Made by a program: the position numbers and the translations under genes. Under the pieces are notes generated by a model. That model worked only from the letters and a program-made list of their open reading frames with translations, was not told where the DNA came from and did no database searches. This document shows, piece by piece, positions 36,099 through 40,291 of a DNA stretch of 40,291 bases. Position 1 is the stretch's first letter; every line of letters starts with the position of its first letter. Origin of the DNA: Ruminococcus sp. GTDB taxonomy: Bacteria > Bacillota > Clostridia > Lachnospirales > Lachnospiraceae. The stretch is from NCBI GenBank assembly GCA_023663085.1, contig JAMPIB010000035.1:1-40291 (forward strand), given 5' to 3'.

Positions 36099-36620
36099 CT
36101 ATTCGACCTTAAAGGTATAGTCTGCTCCTGCTGTGACGGCCGTTGAATCCACACCGGTCTGCGCGTATTCGCCATTGATATAAAATGCCCAGTAAGTGCC
36201 ATCTGTATCATAATCCGCCGTAATACCGTTCACCGTCTTGACATACAACCCGTATTCACTTTCGTCTCCCACGATCAGACCAAGTTCCAGAAGCGCCTCG
36301 CCTACAGTCTCTTTATCCGTATGAATGGTGAAAGCGGTCTCATTGCCGTCCTTGTCCACGACCGTAAAGGCAAATTCGCTGCTGCCCTCACCTAACTGCG
36401 TGCTGTCTTCAGCACTTGAAGTATCCTCCGCCTGCGAAGCGTCGGCTGTCTGCGTTGTCTGCGCAGCGTTTTCCTGCGGCATATCAGATGACTGCGATGA
36501 ATCCGTACCGTTGCCGCATGCGTTCGTAAAAAGCGCTATTACAATCAGCAGCATGACACAGAGTGCGTATGATAACCTTTTTTTATTTTTTATGATATTC
36601 TTTTTATATTTTGTTTCCAT
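36099..36620 (-). CDS. DUF4430-domain lipoprotein
   Basis: 173 residues. A lipoprotein signal peptide (KKRLSYALCVMLLIVIALFTNAC, lipid-modified Cys after TNA) is followed by a Ser/Asp/Ala/Gln-rich linker and a DUF4430 domain (FTVVDKDGNETAFTIHTDKE; TVGEALLELGLIVG; YGLYVKTVNGITADYDTDGTYWAFYINGEYAQTGVDS). DUF4430 resembles the C-terminal domain of transcobalamin and intrinsic factor. Paired with the S component 41 bases downstream it may catch a corrinoid at the cell surface; the ligand is inference. The start ATG has AAAGGAGAGG upstream, and a good promoter lies 60-85 bases ahead. Confidence 0.85.
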   Translation of the reverse strand: METKYKKNIIKNKKRLSYALCVMLLIVIALFTNACGNGTDSSQSSDMPQENAAQTTQTADASQAEDTSSAEDSTQLGEGSSEFAFTVVDKDGNETAFTIHTDKETVGEALLELGLIVGDESEYGLYVKTVNGITADYDTDGTYWAFYINGEYAQTGVDSTAVTAGADYTFKVE

Positions 36621-36678
36621 GTTCAGACCTCTCCTTTGCAAAATATTGGCGCCTGTTTTGCCAAACAGACTATTTTTT

Positions 36679-36707
36679 ATCATAATCTTTTATCCAGACT
36701 TCGTCAA
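36679..36707 (-). promoter_or_regulatory. Promoter of the DUF4430-ECF pair
   Basis: Minus-strand TTGACG (36702-36707) and TATGAT (36679-36684) with 17 bases between. The divergent superoxide dismutase gene starts 59 bases away, leaving no room for a cobalamin riboswitch. Confidence 0.65.
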
Positions 36708-36765
36708 CAGTATTGTTTTATCGCATATTGTATACTATCAAATCAAGATTATAAGGAGAAAAAAC

Positions 36766-37245
36766 ATGCCCCTCAGCAATATACCCAATCCTCTTATCCC
36801 CGACGCCATTGCAACCGTTCATGGAAATGCGCAGTATCCCGATCTGTGCGGCAGCGTCTTTTTCTGTCAGTTGGGCTGCGGCGTTTTTATCAACGCACAA
36901 TTCCACGGCCTGCCTGTCATCCGCGGAAATAACTGCAGCCACTTTCTGGGATTCCATATTCACGAAAACGGCGATTGTTCACAGGATGAAAATTCCGAAT
37001 TCAGCCACACCGGAGACCACTATAATCCCGACCGCTCGCCCCATCCCAACCACCGCGGCGATCTGCCGCCGATCATAAGCTGCAACGGATACGCATGGCA
37101 GTCTTTTCTGATCGACAATTTTTCTGTATCCGAGATCATCGGCAAAAGCGTTGTCGTCCATGTTGCCGCCGATGATTTTACCACACAGCCTTCCGGCAGC
37201 AGCGGCGCCAAGATTGGCTGCGGTGTCATCCAGGTAAACGTTTAA
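36766..37245 (+). CDS. sodC: Cu/Zn superoxide dismutase family protein
   Basis: 159 residues without a signal peptide. All metal ligands of Cu/Zn dismutases can be placed: GFHIHENGDC (His 64 and 66), HYNP (His 85), PHPNHRGDL (His 93, His 96, Asp 99) and VVVHVAADDF (His 132). Cys 71 and Cys 152 can form the conserved disulfide. The catalytic Arg near the C-terminus is Lys 149 (GAKIGCGVI). It should remove superoxide, but the Lys change and the cytosolic location are unusual for bacterial SodC. The ATG has AAGGAG 7 bases upstream; the long open frame upstream of it is antisense to the lipoprotein gene. It is a single gene divergent from the DUF4430 pair. Confidence 0.85.
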   Translation: MPLSNIPNPLIPDAIATVHGNAQYPDLCGSVFFCQLGCGVFINAQFHGLPVIRGNNCSHFLGFHIHENGDCSQDENSEFSHTGDHYNPDRSPHPNHRGDLPPIISCNGYAWQSFLIDNFSVSEIIGKSVVVHVAADDFTTQPSGSSGAKIGCGVIQVNV

Positions 37246-37321
37246 GTGGGCCTTTTATCATTTTCCCTCATCCACTCATTTATTCGTAAAATTTCGCTAT
37301 TTTTTTCATATTTTTTAAAGT

Positions 37322-37350
37322 TTTACTATGCAGATTTCCATATTTATGAT
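37322..37350 (+). promoter_or_regulatory. Possible promoter of the chemotaxis receptor gene
   Basis: TTTACT (37322-37327) and TATGAT (37345-37350) are 17 bases apart, about 85 bases before the ATG. I saw no convincing sigma-D motif and no c-di-GMP riboswitch core in this leader. Confidence 0.4.
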
Positions 37351-37433
37351 ATGATAACTAAAACGATTAAGTTATTTCTGACTGATCGTTGCAACTATTA
37401 TGGATCAAAGTACTTATGAACGGGGGTTTCCTT

Positions 37434-39521
37434 ATGGCAAAAAAAGAAAAAACGGCGGGCGGCAGCAGATTATCATCCATCCAGACCAAGATTGCGGTCA
37501 TTCTGATCTTATTCAGTACGATCGCTGTCGTGGCCGCGGTCACTGTCAATTATAAATATCTGACAAACATCTCCAGACAGACTCTTGTCGATTATACGGA
37601 AGATTCTCTGACGGAGATCGTGCAGGCACAGGGAAATTATATTGATGAATCCATCCAGAAATATAACGCTACCATGACCTACTTAAACGGCTCCGAAAAC
37701 TTTTTCGTTTTTAACACCAATAAAGGAAATAAATACTCCAACGAAATCCATGCTACCCTAAAAAAATACCTGGCTTCTAATCCCACGCACGAAAGCATAA
37801 ACTTCGTCTGTGCCGAAGACGGTATCCTCCATGCCAGCACAGACGTTTCCATAGAAGGCATTTCCTACGCGGAAGAACCTTTTTACCAATATATCATGGA
37901 AAACAACACCCCGGCACAGAGCGACGTCTTCTTTGATGCCGAAAGCGGTGAAGCGATGATCTCCATCGGCGTACCGGAAAGCAGCCATTTTGACGAAGAA
38001 ACATTGTCCGGCGTTATTTTCACCAATATTAAAGTCTCTCTATTCTCGGATACGCTCTCTCATATCCGCGTATTTGGCGACGAAGAATCCAGTTATGCCT
38101 ATCTGTTAGACAGCAACGGCACCTATATTTATTCACCTGACGAAGCGCTGATCGGCACAAGTGCGGATACAAAGATTATACAGGATCTTCTGGCCAGGGT
38201 TCAGTCGGGAGATTATGAAGAAACTTCTATCATCCACGATACCGAACAGAATCATTATCTCGCCTGCCATATATCTCCGCTCAACAACTGGATCCTCTGC
38301 ATCGTCGTTGACAGCAATACGATTCTGGCACCCATTGACGATATGCGGCAGAATGCCGTCTCTATCAGTCTCATCATCTGCCTTATCATTATTGCGGTAT
38401 TTATGGTGCTCGGTTTTATCCTTGCAAGTTCCATCACCACGCCGATCAAAGTCGTAACCAAAGTCATCCGCAAGACCGCAGACTTGGACATTTCACGGGA
38501 TGATTCTTATCACCCGCTTTTACGCAAAAAAGACGAGACCGGTGAAATGAGCCGGGCCGTCCAGAAAATGAGACAATCTTTCAGCACCATGATGCGTGAT
38601 ATCGCTTCTACTTCCGCTTCCATCAATGAAAGCGCTAACCGCCTGCATGAAATCGCTACTACCGTAAATGATAATGCCAATAATAACTCCGCCACGGCAC
38701 AGCAGCTCTCGGCCAGCATGGATAATACGGCCTCCAATACGGACGCTATCAGCAACGAGATAGCTGAGATTGAGCAGAATACCTCTACCATCAATAACAA
38801 AGCCTCCGAAGGCGTTGCGCTGTCCGTTGAAATTTTAAACCGGGCAAAACAACTGAAAACAGATACGCTTCATGCCAGCGATAAGACCAGACAGATGTAT
38901 CAGTCCGTAAAAGATGACTCTGAGAATGCCATCGAACATTCCAAAGCCGTTTCCAAGATCAATGAACTGGCGAAAAATATCATGGATATCGCCAATCAGA
39001 CTTCCCTGCTCTCTCTCAACGCTTCTATTGAGGCCGCCAGAGCAGGCGAACAGGGCCGCGGATTTGCAGTCGTTGCTGATGAGATCGGCAAACTGGCACA
39101 GCAGTCTTCCCAGACAGTCAGCGGTATCACACAGATCGTTGCCGAAGTCGTAGACGCCGTCGAAAAAATGGAATCCAGTCTGACTGCCGCTCTGGACTTC
39201 TTAGACAGCACCGTTCTCGCCGACTATAATAACTTCATGCAGGTCAGCGAGCAATATTCCAATGACGCACAGTATGTCAACAACACCATGAATGATATCA
39301 ACAACTCCATTGATGCGCTCAGACAGACTATCTATAATATCTCGGACGCCATTAATCTGATCAACGGCTCCATCTCCGAGACCTCTTCGGGCGTCAATAA
39401 TGTCGTCGATAACAATATCAATATTGTGTCCTTAACAACCGATACCTACAACATGGTAGAAAAAACACTTTCTTATACAAATACGCTAATGGAGATCGTC
39501 GAACGCTTTACGCTTGCGTAA
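37434..39521 (+). CDS. Methyl-accepting chemotaxis protein with dCache sensor
   Basis: 695 residues. The first membrane helix ([19 protein letters not shown]) is followed by a ~270-residue extracellular dCache-type domain ([27 protein letters not shown]), a second helix ([19 protein letters not shown]), a HAMP domain and a long coiled-coil signalling domain with the conserved hairpin tip [20 protein letters not shown]. It should transmit a small-molecule signal to CheA/CheW or to a related pathway; no chemotaxis gene lies nearby. The chosen ATG has GGGGG 7 bases upstream. Its 3' end overlaps the convergent phosphatase gene by 14 bases. Confidence 0.94.
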   Translation: MAKKEKTAGGSRLSSIQTKIAVILILFSTIAVVAAVTVNYKYLTNISRQTLVDYTEDSLTEIVQAQGNYIDESIQKYNATMTYLNGSENFFVFNTNKGNKYSNEIHATLKKYLASNPTHESINFVCAEDGILHASTDVSIEGISYAEEPFYQYIMENNTPAQSDVFFDAESGEAMISIGVPESSHFDEETLSGVIFTNIKVSLFSDTLSHIRVFGDEESSYAYLLDSNGTYIYSPDEALIGTSADTKIIQDLLARVQSGDYEETSIIHDTEQNHYLACHISPLNNWILCIVVDSNTILAPIDDMRQNAVSISLIICLIIIAVFMVLGFILASSITTPIKVVTKVIRKTADLDISRDDSYHPLLRKKDETGEMSRAVQKMRQSFSTMMRDIASTSASINESANRLHEIATTVNDNANNNSATAQQLSASMDNTASNTDAISNEIAEIEQNTSTINNKASEGVALSVEILNRAKQLKTDTLHASDKTRQMYQSVKDDSENAIEHSKAVSKINELAKNIMDIANQTSLLSLNASIEAARAGEQGRGFAVVADEIGKLAQQSSQTVSGITQIVAEVVDAVEKMESSLTAALDFLDSTVLADYNNFMQVSEQYSNDAQYVNNTMNDINNSIDALRQTIYNISDAINLINGSISETSSGVNNVVDNNINIVSLTTDTYNMVEKTLSYTNTLMEIVERFTLA

Positions 39522-39984
39522 GATACGCAAGCAGGGCTTCACACCCTTCCACCAGATCCCGGTAAGTGGCTTCAAAATCCCCGCTGTACCAGGGATCTGT
39601 GATGCTGTCCGCTCTTTTCGCATATTCTAAGAGCAGAATAATTTTATGGGGATCCTCGCCGCGCTTATGTCCTGTCATCCTCTCCATATTACGGATGTTC
39701 ATGGTATCCATGCCGATCAGATAATCATAATAGTCGTAATCGGATCTTTTCAACTGAACTGCACGCTTGCCGTCACAGCGGATGCCATGTCTGGCCAGTT
39801 CCTCTCTCGCAGGCGGATAGACCGGATTGCCGATGCCATTCCAGATCTCTTCAGTGCTGGTGGCGGCAGAGGCTATCTCAAACCGGTCGGCAAGACCGCG
39901 GCGGGCGACCATGTCCTTTAGGATGAATTCTGCCATGGGGGAACGGCAGATGTTGCCGTGGCACACGAAAAGTATCTTAATCAT
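39508..39984 (-). CDS. Low-molecular-weight protein tyrosine phosphatase
   Basis: 158 residues, cytoplasmic. The active-site loop [13 protein letters not shown] gives the CX5R signature (Cys 8, Arg 14), and [10 protein letters not shown] holds the general acid Asp. Bacterial members act on protein tyrosines, often tied to exopolysaccharide or stress signalling, but no tyrosine kinase or capsule gene is in view. The ATG has AGGAGG 10 bases upstream; the open frame further up is not family-like. It converges on the chemotaxis gene with overlapping ends. Confidence 0.93.
   Translation of the reverse strand: MIKILFVCHGNICRSPMAEFILKDMVARRGLADRFEIASAATSTEEIWNGIGNPVYPPAREELARHGIRCDGKRAVQLKRSDYDYYDYLIGMDTMNIRNMERMTGHKRGEDPHKIILLLEYAKRADSITDPWYSGDFEATYRDLVEGCEALLAYLTQA
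39512..39532. terminator. Hairpin across two overlapping stop codons
   Basis: A perfect 9-base stem GCTTGCGTA/TACGCAAGC with a 3-base loop spans the end of the chemotaxis gene and lies within the phosphatase 3' coding end. No T-tract follows on either side, so it may stabilise 3' ends more than end transcription. Confidence 0.45.
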
Positions 39985-40060
39985 GTCGATTTTCCCTCCT
40001 GAAATGCCTTGATTTGCCGTGTTTTGGCGCGATTTGCAAGGTTTGAAATTTCCGTCAAGT

Positions 40061-40078
40061 TTGTTAAAAATGTAACAA
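40061..40078. repeat. Inverted repeat in the phosphatase leader
   Basis: TTGTTA and TAACAA around 6 bases. The same leader holds two TTGACGGAA copies on the minus strand and short repeats (GGGGCAAA twice, ACGTAGTA twice). It could hold regulatory sites for the phosphatase gene; I cannot place a clear promoter. Confidence 0.3.
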
Positions 40079-40205
40079 AAATGCCAAATCGGGGCAAAAC
40101 GGGGCAAATTGATTCCGTCAAACGTAGTAAAAACGTAGTAGGAATCGGGGGCTTTTACTACTCTGGTATTTTAGCATAAATCTGCCCATTGTGGTATAGG
40201 GAATT

Positions 40206-40230
40206 AAAAAAAGCCCTGCCGGAGCAGGGC
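40206..40230 (-). terminator. Rho-independent terminator of the gene entering from the right
   Basis: On the minus strand GCCCTGC/GCAGGGC with a 4-base loop is followed directly by seven T. It lies 6 bases after the stop of the partial gene. Confidence 0.85.
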
Positions 40231-40236
40231 GCGGGG

Positions 40237-40291
40237 TCAGATTGCCCGGAACATTTTCTGTGACACGGGTTTCTCTTCCTTATTCTTTTCC
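40237..40291 (-). CDS. C-terminal end of an unidentified gene (partial)
   Basis: The last 17 codons of a minus-strand frame, reading EKNKEEKPVSQKMFRAI and then TGA, run off the right edge and are followed by a strong terminator. The terminator supports a real gene; the family cannot be told from so few residues. Confidence 0.5.
   Translation of the reverse strand, partial: EKNKEEKPVSQKMFRAI

Noticed and set aside
36325-36765. N-terminal extension of the superoxide dismutase frame
   Set aside because: It is antisense to the DUF4430 lipoprotein gene, and the ATG at 36766 has a clear AAGGAG site.
37246-37433. c-di-GMP riboswitch in the chemotaxis gene leader
   Set aside because: No recognisable aptamer core; only a weak 6-base stem is visible.

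Overview
The window looks like chromosomal DNA of an anaerobic Firmicute, most likely a Lachnospiraceae-type clostridium. The signs are hemZ-type radical SAM, a MecA adaptor, a YtrA-type GntR/ABC operon, BlaI/M56 genes, AGGAGG-like ribosome sites, sigma-A promoters (TTGACA/TATAAT) and a moderate GC content. Nearly all genes lie on the minus strand. Family calls come from reading translated sequence; no search was run.

Layout. 1-3.0 kb: a short truncated peptide at the left edge, hemZ and enolase. 3.1-7.0 kb: a three-gene MacB/LolD-like ABC system with a large CARDB-like surface protein. 7.15-10.75 kb: a YtrA-type regulator with its ABC ATPase and permease, preceded by a clear operator/promoter. 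10.8-13.5 kb: an acetyltransferase coupled to a Cache-GGDEF-EAL protein whose GGDEF site is degenerate. 13.7-15.4 kb: gpmI with a strong promoter. 15.4-17.8 kb: a TPR membrane protein and a divergent YgjP-like metalloprotease. 17.8-20.9 kb: mecA, an esterase-like hydrolase and a DEAD-box helicase with an N-terminal hexapeptide array, all overlapping. 21.0-24.1 kb: blaI plus an M56 sensor fused to an M23 domain. 24.2-27.4 kb: two small unknown genes and glgX.

The most unusual region is 27.4-35.5 kb, a compact signalling operon behind one good promoter. In transcription order it encodes (1) a receiver-HD-GYP c-di-GMP phosphodiesterase; (2) a membrane hybrid kinase with a pseudo-receiver, a true receiver and an HPt domain; (3) a second membrane hybrid kinase whose C-terminus is a full DegV/FakB-like fatty-acid-binding domain; and (4) a receiver fused to a RelQ-like (p)ppGpp synthetase. 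The simplest model is a phosphorelay that joins envelope or fatty-acid status to c-di-GMP breakdown and alarmone synthesis. The only HPt is in protein 2, so it could serve all the receivers. glgX follows and may be read through.

35.5-37.2 kb: an ECF S component with a DUF4430 lipoprotein (possible corrinoid uptake) and a divergent Cu/Zn superoxide dismutase. 37.4-40.0 kb: a chemotaxis receptor and a convergent low-molecular-weight tyrosine phosphatase. The right edge holds the 3' end and terminator of one more minus-strand gene. I saw no tRNA, rRNA, CRISPR array or insertion sequence.
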